Positions 1-12,089 of a stretch of 64,000 nucleotides of DNA are shown one piece after another. Within the stretch, counting starts at the first letter, position 1. Each line of letters starts with the position of its first letter. Origin of the DNA: Capitulum mitella (Eukaryota > Arthropoda > Thecostraca > Pollicipedomorpha > Pollicipedidae). The stretch is from contig CP099852.1 of NCBI GenBank assembly GCA_030062745.1, positions 20,916,266 to 20,980,265 of the forward strand, written 5' to 3'. The notes under the pieces were generated by a model. The model was not told where the DNA came from. It was given only the letters and a program-made list of their open reading frames with translations, and ran no database searches. Made by a program: the position numbers and the translations under genes.

Positions 1-873
1 GATACGTCATAGTGATCATACATATGTTGCAAAAGGAAACATGATATGTCTTCTTGTGCGTGAAAAATGAGGAAAAATGAATAAAATTGCTGCTTTTTCC
101 TGTAAATTTCCTCATATGCCAGAGGCATGTAATAAAATTCGACATTGGCCCCCACCCCGAGGAAAATCCTCTCTACGTGCCTGTCTTTTGCCCCCTTTAA
201 TCTGTCGTCCTTGCATGATGGAGACCAGACTTCACTGGCAGTTTATTTTAGAGGCGGATCCAGGCGGGCCATGGTCCCCTTTCGTGAGAAAAGGGGAGCC
301 ACCATGTCGTTTGGACATGCTTTTTTGGATGCTTTTTTTGTACGGAAAAGTAAAGTTTTGTTCATTTTTGAAGCAGTTTCTTAATAAATGTTCATTTTAA
401 GAAGTGCTGAAAAAAACGAAATCTGGGGGGAAATCAACATTTCGGAGAGGTGAGGTTGCGACCCCCTCCCTCCCACACTGAGCACATGGTCTGGATCTGC
501 CCTTGTCCAGAGGTGTTAGAAGCCATGGAAACTTGTAGGGGAAGGGAAAGAGATAACATTTTGAGGTAATAATTTCCATTTGTTGTCATTGGCTGAATGC
601 TAAAAGTTCGGCAAGGCGGAGAGCAGAGGATCATGGACTCCTCGATCTTCCGTTTCTTTCACCCAGCGTTCGTTTCACAGGACCCGGGGCCCTCTCTCCG
701 TTTTCGAATGATTTCAGGGTCATTGTGGTGTTTGTGATCACTGGCGGTGAAACCTTTCGGGGGTTCGCTGAGAAGGGCCAAAACATTCTTTTCTTGATGC
801 CATGCTCCCGAGCTAGGAGGAAAGCTTCCGGAGAGATAAAACAAAGATAACTCAACCACTAAAATAACTGAGG
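1..873. other. No gene recognised
   Basis: Short open frames only. I see no splice-framed exons, conserved domains or repeats that I can support. The segment ends at the 8-bp target duplication of the neighbouring TIR element. Confidence 0.5.
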
Positions 874-881
874 AATCACTT
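874..881. repeat. Target site duplication AATCACTT, left copy
   Basis: AATCACTT here matches AATCACTT at 6090-6097, immediately outside the two inverted termini. Confidence 0.7.
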
Positions 882-882
882 C

Positions 883-1077
883 ATGTGTGTCAAGACAGCC
901 CACGGTCAGCCCACGGTCAGCCCATAAAAGCGACCCCTTCAAAAGCGCCCAAAATGCACCATATGATGCATCTCGACGAGCTGAACACGATGGTGCAATT
1001 TAATGTTGGGTGCATCCAATACTTTAGCCTGCAGAGCCAATTATCAATCAAGGGGTGAGAGTTTCTCACTAGTATTT
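883..1077 (+). repeat. Left terminal inverted repeat
   Basis: Reverse complement of 5885-6089. It starts ATGTGTGTCAAGACAG and includes two tandem copies of a CAGCCCACGGT-like 11-mer (three on the right), then the ATGCACCATATGATGCAT palindrome region. Confidence 0.75.
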
Positions 1078-1119
1078 AATACACAATATTATATATATAT
1101 AAATATATATATAAATAAC

Positions 1120-1640
1120 TAATAATACACAGCCGACTGCATATAGTCAAGTAGCTTCTCAAACGACTCCCCGTATCAAGCCCAGCTCAAAACTACCTCT
1201 TGTTAATCAATATCTTTTCAACTTTTTTGAGAAACATGCATCCAGAACCGGTTTTTCACCTAATGCTTTATTTCCCATGGGCTTTAACACTGAGGGTAAC
1301 GGTCGTGAATTGGCCGGCCCCTACGATTTTTCTAATTTCTGATGGATGGGTACCCTCATGCAAGACACACTGCCCCTCAGCGAAATTTGCCGGGTGCATT
1401 GACATTCTCATTAATTACAAGGGGTGGGAGTTTCTCCCGAAAACTCTGATCCCTGTAAACGCTGTCAAACTCTCCGTGTGATGTTGAGCTCAAAACTATC
1501 TTTAGTTGATTTCTATTTCCTCGAGTTTTGTGTAACATGCATATCTATTTGTTTTTTTCCACGTAATGGTGTATTTCCTGTAGGGTTTGGTAGGCATGTG
1601 TCTCCTTGTTGTGGGGGCATCGCGCGTGATTTGTCTGACT
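1120..1640 (+). repeat. Left subterminal repeats (inverted relative to right arm)
   Basis: About 1.6 degenerate units that are reverse complements of the 317-bp units at 4931-5881. They share the GGCCGGCCCCTACGATTTTT segment and the CTCAAAACTACCTCTTGTT segment. A short AT-rich (TATATA) stretch at about 1083-1120 separates them from the outer TIR. Confidence 0.65.
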
Positions 1641-2204
1641 CCTAGGATGTGCCTCTTTTTGTTATATAGGCGACTACTTGTCCGATTTATCAAAGTAAGA
1701 CGTGTGTTTCGGTTAATTTTCATCACCTGAAATACTGGCTCGAAAACGTAAGTATATTTATCTGGAAAACAATTGCATCTTTATACACTGAAGCGAGGAA
1801 TTACAATCTCACAGGGGTCAAATGCTCGCGATAATGCCATCCCTTTGGAACGACTATTGGGACAGGGTTCTGTAGCGCAAAATCGTTGGTCAAAATCCCG
1901 TAGGGCATCGGTACATTACTGGTGATATTTAGATTTTTATCAGCCGTTCTCAACGTTCAGTGTGAAACAAAGTGATGTACACAGCACAGCACGCATGATG
2001 TAGAGCCAGTTGTTTCGCTGCTTGTTGTTGTTTATTGGTGTTTTCGGGCGCGCCGACTTCTGAGGTTAGTTTGCGCTTATAACGAGGTTGCTTGGCCTCA
2101 CTAGTGAGGTGTGTAAAAACATCGAAGTCAGCGTCTTTAAGAAATAGAAAGAGCTATTTCGATTCAAGACAGCGTGAGTTGTCTCCAAGTACATCGCAGA
2201 GCGT

Positions 2205-2290
2205 CAGAGACGAAGCGTGCTGTCCGAAGTGAAGTCAACGTTCTTCACAGAGACGAAGCGTGCTGTCCGAAGTGAAGTCAACGTTCTTCA
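2205..2290 (+). repeat. 43-bp perfect tandem duplication
   Basis: Two adjacent copies begin at 2205 and 2248 (CAGAGACGAAGCGTGCTGTC...). The repeat lies inside the TIR element, next to the 3'-truncated end of the nested retroelement. Confidence 0.8.
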
Positions 2291-2374
2291 GCCAAGTATG
2301 GACACGAAAGGACCACGTGGTTGACAGTGAGGAAGGCACCATATCGATGGCAGAGAGGCCTACCAGCCCTAGGC

Positions 2375-4924
2375 AACAGATAGCCATGGGTCGTATAAGT
2401 GACCGATACGCAGTCTGCGCAGTATTATTTCCTCTCGCCTCGCCTTGCGAGAGCAGGACAACCATGAACCAGGCTTGGGTTTTACCATTGTGAGTTTATT
2501 GCCATCTGTCTCATCCCAAGAGCGCTGCCACTTGTTGTACAGGAAGTTCCTAATTGCCGGATAAAAGTCTCTGGCAAGATTGGCAGAGAACGTGTACATA
2601 GTGTCAGCGCTGCTCGCCTGGCAGCGGCATCGGTCAACTCGTTGTCCGTAATTCCGACGTGACTGGGTATCCAGCACAGGATGATTTTATTCCCAGTCTG
2701 ATCCAGTTGTGTCAGACGTAGTAAAATGTCCTGTAGAAGGAAACATGCTGAATGCAAAGATCTAAGAACAATAAGGCTGCTAAGGGAATCCGTTAAAATC
2801 AGGTATAGTGATTCGTCACCAACTTCGATGAAACATAACGCCTTGGTGACTGCTATCAATTCCGATGTAAAAACACGCGTGTGCAGGCAACGAGAACGAT
2901 CGGGTGACAGAACCGCACACAAACGCACAACCAACACCACCGGCGGTCTTAGATCCGTCCGTGTACGTCAGTGTGTATTCGTCATATGATGCCATGCCCT
3001 CCAGCGCCCTGGATCCCATTATATTTGGCATGGCTTCATTCTTTCCAATTTCTGCAAGCAAGGTGTCTATTGAAGGTGACGTCAAATGCCAGGGAGGAGA
3101 AGGCAGATGGCTTATTCGCTTCACCCCTCGAAGAGGAATTTCGCTCTCCTGCAACAGAGCTCGCATTCGGAAGCCGAAAGGCGGAGTGCGCTGCTGCGAT
3201 CCACCGCGAAGGAAGCTCACAGTGGACCGTGAAAAACCTGCGTCAAACGTCGGGTGTCACGGGAATTGTCGCAACTTCAGGGGATAGCGCATGCCGAGCA
3301 TTTTCCTCCTCGTCGACAGTGGCGACTCGTGTGACTCTGCCATAAGGCTAACAGTGGATGATGTGCGGAAGGCCCCTGTGGTGATGCGGAGAGCGGTGTG
3401 ATGGATGGTGTCTAGAATGCACTTGCTGGATCACATGCGCTGTAATACACAAAACATGCATAATCCAGCTTGGAGCGGACGAGAGAACGATATAACAGCA
3501 TTGTGCGTGACACACATTTTAATATGTTCAGAGACTTAAAACAGCGATCGCTTAAAGTTTCCAGATGTGCATTATACGTAAGGCGGCGGCCAAAATATAC
3601 CCCAAGATATCTGGCCACAGACCCTGTTGGAATGCACTGTCCATACGAACGGAGAGTCATTTCACCGCAGCTCCAGCGACGAAGAAGATGCATGGCTACG
3701 GTCTTATTGTTTGAAAAACTGAACCCATTCATGGTGTTCCACCTCTCCACGCGGTCCACAGCCAGCTGGAGATGCCGTTCCATTGATGGTGCTCTTACTG
3801 CACTCGTCCAAATGGCAAAATCATCAACAAAAAGAGCACGGCCAACAGACTGGGGGAGCACATCACCGATGTCGTTTATCATAACTGCGAACAACGCTGC
3901 ACTTAACACACCGCCTTGGGGTACAACGTTTATTTGTGGGAACTTTTCGGAGAGCGTGTTTTCAACACGGACACGGAAAAAACGGTCAGCTAAAAAGCGT
4001 CGAAGAAAAGTACCCATACGACCACGTTTACCATATCTAAACAGCTTTACAAGAATACCATGAAACCAAGTGGCGTCATAGGCGCCCTCAGTGTCAAAGA
4101 AGACTGTGCCTATATGCCTGATCGCTTTAAAACCGGTACGAATCATAGTGTCTAGAGCTATAAGATGGTCCACTGTGTCCGGTTCTTTCTAAAACCGCAC
4201 TGCGCGTTAGTAAAAACGTGATGCTGTTCAAAAAAAGGTCAATCGTGCGTTCACCATCTTTTCCATCAGCTTACAAAGTGATGACGTAAGAGAAATGGGT
4301 CTGTAGTGAAGAGGATCTAATCTACTTTTGCCTGGTTTCAGAAGTGGAACTATCACAGCTTCTCGCCAAACAGCTGGGAATTCATCTCTTAACCACAATA
4401 AGTTAAAAACCGCCAAAACCACGCGAAGTATGCAGGGCGGCAGATGTCTGAGCATGTCGTTGCGTATGGTATCAGGGCCTTCTGACACACTGCGAAGCTT
4501 GACAATTGCCGATTCCAACTCCATCAAAGTGAATGGCTCATTGTATGCCTGCGATTCACTCGTGGAAAAATCTATCACTGTTAGCTCACATCGTGCTCTG
4601 TGCCGTAAGAACTGTGGGTTCGTGTTACCACCTTTGCTACGGTGTGACAAGGCTGTGCAATCTCGTTAGCCACGTCCAATGGCTGCGTCACAGTCTGGCC
4701 GTCCACACGTAGCACAGGAAGCGGCACGGATGAAAACTGCCCAGAAATACGCTTGTTCCGCGCCCAGATCTGCGAAGTTGGCGTAAATCGGTTGAGCGTG
4801 TTACGTACGCACGCCAGGAAATACGTTTCGCTTCCCGTACCGTCCGCCGAACTAAAGCTCTCGCCTTCTTGAAGGCTATCAGGTTCTCCATGCGACTCCT
4901 GACGTCAAAAGCACGGAATGCGCG
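2375..4924 (-). pseudogene. Decayed I-group non-LTR retroelement ORF2
   Basis: Minus-strand reading pieces align in order with the intact element at 24.9-29.4 kb: a helical linker (MENLIAFKKARALVRRTV, 4.7-4.9 kb), RT fingers (YRPISLTSSLCKLMEKMV, about 4.3 kb), RT palm (FFDTEGAYDATW, about 4.1 kb; VPQGGVLS; FVDDFAIW, about 3.8 kb), RNase H (TDGSKTAGGVGCAFVCG, about 2.9 kb; WIPSHVGITDNE, about 2.65 kb) and part of the C-terminal tail ending near 2375. Frames are broken several times. The endonuclease and the 3' UTR are absent, so the fragment is truncated at both ends. Protein similarity to the intact copies is clear but moderate, so this is an older or sister family, not a recent copy. It sits inside the TIR element. 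Confidence 0.85.
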
Positions 4925-4930
4925 TCGGTT

Positions 4931-5881
4931 GTGAATTTTAGTGAGAGATTCTCACCCCTTGTGATCGGTGAGAATATCGATGCACCCGGCAAATTTCACT
5001 GCCAGGCAGTGTGTTCCTGGTCAGGGTACCCATACACGAAAAATTGGAAAAATCGTAGGGGCCGGCCAATTCACGACCGTTGCCCTCAATGTTAAAGTCC
5101 ATGGGAAATAAAGCATTAGGTTAAAAACCGAATCGACATGTGTGCTACTGAAAAAGCTGAAAAGATATTGGTAAACAAGAGGTAGTTTTGAGCTGGGCTT
5201 GACACGGGGAGTCGTTTGAGATGCTACTCGACTATATGCAGTCGGTTGTGAATTTTAGTGAGAAATTCTCACCCCTTGTAATCGGTGAGAATATTAATGC
5301 ACTCGGCAAATTTCACTGCCAGGCAGTGTGTTCCTGGTCAGGGTACCTCTACACGAAAAATTAGAAAAATCGTAGGTGCCGGCCAATTCACGACCGTTGC
5401 CCTCAGTGTTAAAGACTATGGGAAATAAAGCATTAGGTGAAAAACCGGTTCTGGATGCATGTTTCTCAAAAAGTTGAAAAGATATTGATACATAAGAGGT
5501 AGTTTTGAGCTCCGCTTGACACGGGGAGTCGTTTGAGATGCTGCTCGACTATATGCAGTCGGTCGTGAATTTTAGTGAGAAATTCTCACCCCTTGCAATC
5601 GGTGAGAATACCAATGCACCCGGCAAATTTCACTGCCAGGCAGTGTGTTCCAGGCCAGGGTACCCATACACGAAAAATTAGAAAAATCGTAGGGGCCGGC
5701 CAATTCACGACCGTTGCCCTCAATGTTAAAGCCTATGGGAAACAAAGCATTAGGTGAAAAACCGGTTCTGGATGCATGTTTCTCAAAAAGCTGAAAAGAT
5801 ATTGATAAACAAGAGGTAGTTTTGAGCTGGGCTTGATACGGGGAGTCGTTTGAGAAGCTACTTGACTATATGCAGTCGGCT
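4931..5881 (+). repeat. Three 317-bp subterminal tandem repeats
   Basis: Units start at 4931, 5248 and 5565 with GTGAATTTTAGTGAGA, and a fourth partial start lies at 5882, giving an exact period of 317 bp. Each carries AAATTTCACTGCCAGGCAGT, a GGCCGGCCAATTCACGACCG-like segment and a CAGTCGG end. They continue directly into the right terminal inverted repeat. Confidence 0.85.
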
Positions 5882-5884
5882 GTG

Positions 5885-6089
5885 AATATTAGTGAGAAAC
5901 TCTCACCCCTTGATTGATAATTGGCTCTGCAGGCTAAAGTATTGGATGCACCCAACATTAAATTGCACCATCGTGTTCAGCTCGTCGAGATGCATCATAT
6001 GGTGCATTTTGGGCGCTTTTGAAGGCTTCGCTTTTATGGGCTGACCGTGGGCTGAGCGTGGGCTGACCGTGGGCTGTCTTGACACACAT
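5885..6089 (-). repeat. Right terminal inverted repeat
   Basis: Reverse complement of 883-1077, with one extra 11-bp unit. It is followed directly by AATCACTT (6090-6097). Confidence 0.75.
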
Positions 6090-6097
6090 AATCACTT

Positions 6098-8594
6098 TCC
6101 ACAAAAATTGCAATGTTATCCAGTTTGCGACAAAAAATGAAAGCTGTGTGCCATTGGTCCTCTGGTCTGTCCTGCTCCCACGCCTTAAGCATTTTCTCCT
6201 AAGCTCTACACAGTCCACCTTGATTTAGAAATGAGTCGCTATTAGTTTAGTTACCACTAATACCACAACCAGACGAGAGGAAGATGGCCTCGTCATGTCA
6301 ATTAGGAGGGGGGAGATTCAACCTCGGGGGGGGGGGGTTCAGCCCCGACAGAGGAGTCGCCAGCCACCCTCCCCTTCCCATCCCCGTCCTACCTATTCAG
6401 TGAAGGCAAAACTAGATAGCCGAGGGGGGGGGGGCAGTTGGAATGCTGGAAATCGTGAAATCTAATACTGGTACTGTGGAGACATCTTATTTCCGAAACG
6501 TTAAGTGGCTACAAAAATGCGAAGTCCATCCACGTTTTCAACGGCGTTATGCTTGAATCACCAGGATAGTTTTCGCCAAGTAACATATGCTGGGTTGTTT
6601 TATGCTGCAAGAACACCGAATATGGAAAATCCCAAATAAATGTGGCTGACCTATTAGGAAGGAAAGATGGGTAGATAGCAGGACGAGAAAAAATAAGCAC
6701 CTGAAAGCAATCTTAACGTTTTTTATGAGGATATCTTCCAGACGCCACTACTGCCTTATTTCTATGTAGTCGGCTTCTGAACAGATGATCTTTTTAAACC
6801 TTGCATTTGTTGCCTTAACCCTGTTCACGGAGGGCTACACGGTATGGCCGATTCTCGGCAGGGGGCGGATTCGGTCCCCCCCCCCTGAAATCTCGAGAAC
6901 TACGCAACCGATTTCATGGCAACAAATGGCAATCATTTTCCCATGACGCAAACTACACTTAAAAAAATAATTTTCCAAAATTTCCAAATGAGTGGATACA
7001 GGGGAGCACAAATATGAAAATGAGGGGTAATTTTGGACTTGTTATAACTCCGTTGTTGGGCCAATTTCGGTGAAATTGGCATGAATCGAGGGATTATGGA
7101 CAGGACTTTTACCATTGGTGTACACATTTAAAATTTTGAGAAAATTCATGAACGTTTATAGGGTTTCGAAAATAGGATTAGTTTCTTTCAAAAACTGCAT
7201 CAACAAAAAAGGTCAAAGCACTTTTTCGGCTTCTGCTAGTCATGATATGTTAATCAAGTGCAAATCGCATTACAAAGTTTGCATAATATTAGCGTAGGCG
7301 GTGCCAGGGACATAAAAAAGGGGTAACTGTCATGGTCACATGCTCTTCAGATCAACTTGTGACCTTTGACCTTAAATGACTTTCAGTGACCTTGGGGTCA
7401 AGTGGAATGACCTCGTATGCATTTAGTATTATCTGTACACGTTTCCGATCAGTTGAATTCACTCTGTTTTAAAAGATTTCATTTTACGGCTATTGTGATA
7501 TAGGGTATGCGCACTGACATTTTAGGTCATAGCTCCGTGACCCAACCTGATATCAAACTGAAACCTGATTAACGATCAGAGGGCACCTTTCTACGTCATA
7601 TAATTCCGGGTTTGGGACTTGAAAAAACAGCGCTAAAATTATTGCTATGAAACCAAATTTTGACATTTGACCTTGTCATGATCTTGTAAAGTGGCCTCAC
7701 ATGAAAAAATGTATCTACGTATTGCCCAAGCATTTTCTATACATCCATATAACGTTTTAAGTTTTACCCTAGAAAAGTTATTTTCGGCAGACATTTTCCT
7801 TTTACCCCCAACAGGGTCAAAAATGGTTAGAGGTGCCTCCCAAAAACGTCGCCTGGCTCCGCCCTGTGCAAAATGAAATTTTGAAATTTTGTCACGGCAC
7901 GTAGAAAAAATAGCTAGGAAAAATCACCAAGTTTCGTGAAGCCACGTCAAAAAGCCTGGAATTGGCAAACAAAAAAACCCGAGGGGACCCAATTCAGCCC
8001 TCCCCCCACCCGCCGGGAATAGGGCTAAATTGCCTGTTTTTCGCGCCGTAAACGTTTGCTCTTAAAATCCCAGTTTTTCGCAAATGCTAACCATGTCATG
8101 AGGCGTACATTGTTTAACGACACCGCTAACCGATACGCCATTTATTTCTGCGACACAAGACATCAGGAAAGAAAGCATCACTGGCATTTTGACACCATGT
8201 CGGTGGCACGAACTGGACATGAACCGAATCTTAAAGCGACATGACCACGCACTTTCATTCGCTTGGTGGTACAAACTGGTTAAAGTTGTGCTTTCATTCC
8301 GAACGAGGTTATACCAGTTAAATCCCATGTGAATACATTTAAAGCCGTACTCCACTGATTCAACGGCCTGCAAAGTAAGTGGGTCTGAGCTGCCCCATGA
8401 TTTAATTTTGGTATCGAATTGGTCGAATTCTACCACAAATGCCGGATTGCTCGTCTTCTACCGCAAATAGATTTTTAAACATTTCCTGTTGAACACTGTT
8501 AATCTCTTGTCTACTTCCTTGTAACGAAACCTCTCCGATTTACCCCACTTAAAACAAAACCCATTTCACGGGGCATGTTAGATATGAACAGTAC
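6098..8594. other. Non-coding stretch, no gene seen
   Basis: It contains homopolymer runs (G12 at 6326-6337, a second G run near 6425-6433, a C run near 6879-6888) and a segment at about 7330-7450 rich in TGACCT/AGGTCA half-sites (GTGACCTTTGACCTTAAATG). No exon, domain or transposon terminus could be supported. Confidence 0.4.
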
Positions 8595-8650
8595 GAGAAA
8601 CATATTTTATTCATACAGAGGAGACTAAGTAGGAATAAAATATGTTTCTC
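8595..8650. repeat. Perfect 18-bp inverted repeat (hairpin)
   Basis: GAGAAACATATTTTATTC at 8595-8612 is perfectly repeated in inverse at 8633-8650, with a 20-nt spacer. It could be a cruciform or hairpin, or the residue of a small palindromic insertion. It stands directly beside a GC-rich segment (8670-8830) with no recognisable coding content. Confidence 0.8.
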
Positions 8651-9255
8651 AGCATTGATAGCATTCGTTTGCGACTAGGCCCCGACTGGGCGCGGACTGG
8701 GCAATGAGGAGGGGATCGCCGCGCTGTCAGCAGCTGCGCAAAGCGTTGGGCCTGTGCTGGGCCCGGACGCAGGCTCCCTGAGGTGCCGGTATCGGCCACG
8801 CTGGACCCTGCCGCTCCGCTCAGTCGCAGTGCGGGCTGGGCTAGAGCTCACTGAAATATAAAATGACTCGTAATTTGAGCGCGGTTGGTCTGACGACCAC
8901 TTTTTACAACTTTTACGTCGTAGTGGTCACAAATCACCCATTTTCTTTTTAAGTGGAGCCAAACTGGCTGGCAAGAACCGTTTGATTACAGGACATAATA
9001 CCGCATGGTGGAATTCAAATGGAAACTGTGAGAAGCAAGCCAGAGAACTCAACGCACCCAACAACAGAAATAACGACGAAAATAAAACTCGGGCGGGAAG
9101 ATATGGAATGCCAGATATCTATCTGGTAATGGCTGCAGAAAAAAGTATTTCGTCGAATGGAACATGGTATGAGAAAACATCGGATGCGAAATATTCAGCA
9201 TGTATATAGACGTTGACTCACTTGGTCACCGGTATTCCCAAGTCAGCGTTCATCC

Positions 9256-9417
9256 ATGGCTCCCGGTACGTCCTGCACCGATGAGCGTAGTTTCTCCATG
9301 CTGAGGCGAACTAAGACGTCGTTGCAGTCCACAATGTCGCAAGCACGCCTCAACCACTGTGCAATATGCATGGTGCACCCAGAGGAGCTCCTTCAGTTAA
9401 ACCTAACCGACCTGGAG
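9256..9417 (+). pseudogene. hAT transposase C-terminal dimerisation remnant
   Basis: The frame reads SCTDERSFSMLRRTKTSLQS, then TMSQARLNHCAICMVHPEEL and QLNL. This is the ERSFS..+R.KT.LRSTM...RLN..... pattern of the hAT C-terminal dimerisation domain, best known from zinc-finger MYM-type and hAT transposase proteins. Only this final block is recognisable. The upstream 8.98-9.21 kb frame shows no RNase-H-like core, and the frame runs on past the motif into unrelated sequence. It is therefore a 3' fragment of an old hAT copy, not a working gene. Confidence 0.75.
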
Positions 9418-10189
9418 CGGACTGTCATCACACGAGATTCGGTACGGCGCGGCAGGTTTGGGCTGCCGTGGGAGCAGAACAGTACCGTCTCGCACGCGTT
9501 TTGCAGAGCAGCAGCGGGCTCACTGATCTCGTGCTGTGCTTCGCTGTCACCGAGCTGGCGCAGACCGTGTGATGTGAGTGGGTCCGGCAGGCCTTCTGAT
9601 GTGGGCGTGTCAAGTGGACAGCTCACAGCCGTCGTCCCGTGGACATGACGGCTTTCCGGTCGCCTACCATGTACTGAGCTGCTTTTTTCTTGAAAACTTG
9701 ACAGCAGTGCCTGCACTGAGTGGTGCTTTTTGGGGGGAGGGTGACTTGCGGGCGGGTTCCTCATCACTTTCAGGAAGGAGCCGTGGTGCAGGAACCGGTT
9801 TTGTTGGTTGGAACGTGGTTTTTGGTATGTATATTCTTACGGATGGCGCTTTGGCCAAGCCAACGCAGTACAAGTTTATTGGAACTTCAAATTGGCATTT
9901 TGTTTGACTATGTGTTGAAGTGGAAATCAGATGTGACGAAAGGTGAACATCTGTCCAAAACGATTCAGTACAAAATCTACAATATCATTATCCGTAGAAA
10001 ATAATGATTGTGTAAGGGCTGGATACCCTTAAAAGATGGCGTCTTTTAGGTTTCATTGAATCAAACTTTTTGACACCAATATATTAACAGATTGTACACC
10101 CATCGTACCGAGGAAAAGGCAGTCTAATGACAGTCCAGGGTGTTCCTGCGACATGCTAAGGTGCTTATTTCTCCAACAAGGCGGAACGG
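9418..10189. other. No gene recognised
   Basis: Several overlapping frames of about 100 codons are open on both strands, but none shows a domain or consistent splice framing. Confidence 0.35.
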
Positions 10190-10410
10190 CCATCAGACAA
10201 CCAGAGCGCCTTTGCCTTTCTGACCTTTGGTCCTCTAGCAGAAGTCCACATGCCCTCAGACAGCCTAAGATGGTCCTCTGGCATGTCAGCCACCCCTCTG
10301 GCAAGCCAAGATGCCCCTGCTCCAGCTTACAGTGCACATGTGAAGGCTTGGTGTGCCTCTCTGGCAACTCTACATGCACCCTTGGCAATTTAGAGACCAG
10401 TTATGGAAGC
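10190..10410 (+). repeat. Imperfect short repeats around CCTCTGGCA
   Basis: A diffuse series of about 20-25-bp segments built on CCTCTGGCAnnnCAAGATG and similar. A second such series lies at about 11560-11790, on the other side of the retroelement fragment at 10905-11530. The array could once have been continuous; the periodicity is weak. Confidence 0.35.
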
Positions 10411-10904
10411 TTTGCGGTCTAAGCCGGTCCGTGAAATCTAGGATCCAATCCATCCACAATCAGCTTTTCAAAAAAATTCCTGAATCCTTTCCTGTCCAAT
10501 CAGTTGTAGCGCAAATATGCCAACGAAAATCCGCGCCAATCTGCATTCAAGTTTTCGGTTTTGTCATCATAAATAGATAAATGCGACATATCTAACCACG
10601 TTTAACTACTCCCTTTTAACAAAATCAGACAGAAGTCGTCTGACTCGCTCTACAAATCTTGTCCACCTAGCGTCTTTTAAAATCTTATCGATTTCCAATC
10701 TGTCCAATCAGTGTCGCCTGGCAAATTCTAAAATCTGGTCCGGTCTCAGTTCATATCTTGCTTGAACTTTCTGGTCCGATCCAATCTGGCCGCGGATCGG
10801 TCAGAGATCCGCGGATTTACCCGATCCGTGAAGTGCTCTATTTCGGGTGCCCCAGAGACGATTAATGGACGACATTAAGCAGCTCAGAGTGGCAGTTTCG
10901 AATT

Positions 10905-11530
10905 TGCCTGCTAATGACTTTTATCGTGTGTTTTCATCGTATATGTATGACTTGTGGCAGCGTGAGTGGGATGCGCTCGGTCCGAATAAGCTCAAAAGTA
11001 TTAAACCCCGCCTAGGAACTTGGGCCTCAAGTTCACGCGAAAACCGGCGAGAGGAGGTTATTCTCTGCCGTTTGCGCCTAGGCCACACATACGTAACGCA
11101 TCACCATCTGTTGAAGGGCGAAGAGAGAGGAATGTGCCCCCGCTGCAGTGAGCCCCTCACTGTGCACCATGTGCTGATCACATGCAATGGTTTGACTTCA
11201 GAGCGTTTGCGGCACTTTGGGCACAGTGCGACACCTCGCACTTTGCTGGATTTGCTGAGTGACGAGTCTCGTTTTATAGAGACGGGACAGTTGTTCCGGT
11301 TTTTGTTGGATGTCGGTTTTTCTGCGGTGTTTTCACGCTACTAGTCACATGTGTTTTATTTTGTGTATGCTGTTGTAGGCAACTTTTTTGTCTTGACATA
11401 ATTGCGCTATATTACGCCGTCGGATTTTATTAATCGTCGTGACTCTTTTTAATGGAGCTACTTGAAGAAGTTATGGGCGCCGAATGACCCTGCAGTCGGT
11501 GCGCCCCTAAGCCCCAATAACCAACCAACC
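10905..11530 (+). mobile_element. 5'-truncated non-LTR retroelement tail
   Basis: It carries the last roughly 150 codons of ORF2, stop at 11342-11344, and the whole 3' UTR of the element seen at 24.9-29.4 and 59.05-63.8 kb, in plus orientation. Visible pieces include the end of the RNase H region (YRVFSSYMYDLWQREWDALG) and the terminal CPRCSEPLTVHHVLITC zinc-binding motif. The 3' end is AATAACCAACCAACC with no poly(A). CGAATT occurs on both sides (10899-10904 and 11530-11535) and may be a short target duplication, overlapping the element by a base. The frame is still open, so it is a young dead-on-arrival insertion. Confidence 0.85.
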
Positions 11531-11559
11531 GAATTAACGGATTAAAGTGTCCCTCTCAC

Positions 11560-11790
11560 ATGTCAGGTTGCCCTTTGGTGGCGCAGTGCTCATCTGGCAA
11601 CTCAAGGTGCTCTCGGGGAGCTCAAGACGCTCCTCTGGCAGGTAAAGAAGTTCCTCTTGCGGCTCAGGACGACCTTAAGACAGCTAAAGGTGCCTTGTGA
11701 AAACCTACAATGCCTTCCCGAAGGTTCAACGTGTCCACTCGCCAGTTCAGAATCGTCCCTGAAACCATTAAAGGCGAACCTTGGCACACT
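11560..11790 (+). repeat. Imperfect short repeats around CTCTGGCA
   Basis: Companion of the series at 10190-10410, with related CTCTGGCAACTCAAGGTGCT-like units. Weak periodicity. Confidence 0.3.
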
Positions 11791-12089
11791 CAGGGAGGGG
11801 ACTTTTCCTTGGGAGGAGGGGGGCTGGTTGGTTGCGTGGAACAATATTCTTAAAACAGATGCATCTCATACTGACGTCTTAATTCAAAAATGTATCAGTT
11901 TTAAAAACAAACGTCCATTTACGCTATGTCCCTTTACAAAACAAAAAAGCGCACTTTTCATCCTAATGGGGAGCATTTTGGGTTTAAGGACTGCTCTTGC
12001 TCAAGTGTCTCCCAATGAAAATCCCACGAAAATGCATTTAACAAAAGGTATAATCTAGCTCCCACATGTTGCATGCTGCAACCCGTCAG

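Larger units (their letters stand above)
882..6089. mobile_element. Large TIR DNA element with nested retroelement
   Basis: Positions 883-1077 and 5885-6089 are inverted copies of each other; the right arm has one extra 11-bp GGGCTGAGCGT-type unit. The ends read ATGTGTGTCAAGACAGCCCA inwards. AATCACTT stands directly outside both ends (874-881 and 6090-6097), an apparent 8-bp target site duplication; a ninth base differs. Inside each arm lie subterminal repeats, three 317-bp units on the right and about two degenerate ones on the left, so the inverted similarity extends well beyond 200 bp. No transposase is visible: the interior is filled by a decayed non-LTR retroelement (2375-4924). It is best read as a non-autonomous TIR element. 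An 8-bp TSD fits the hAT, P or Merlin superfamilies, but the termini are not the usual CAG-type hAT ends, so the superfamily is left open. Confidence 0.75.
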
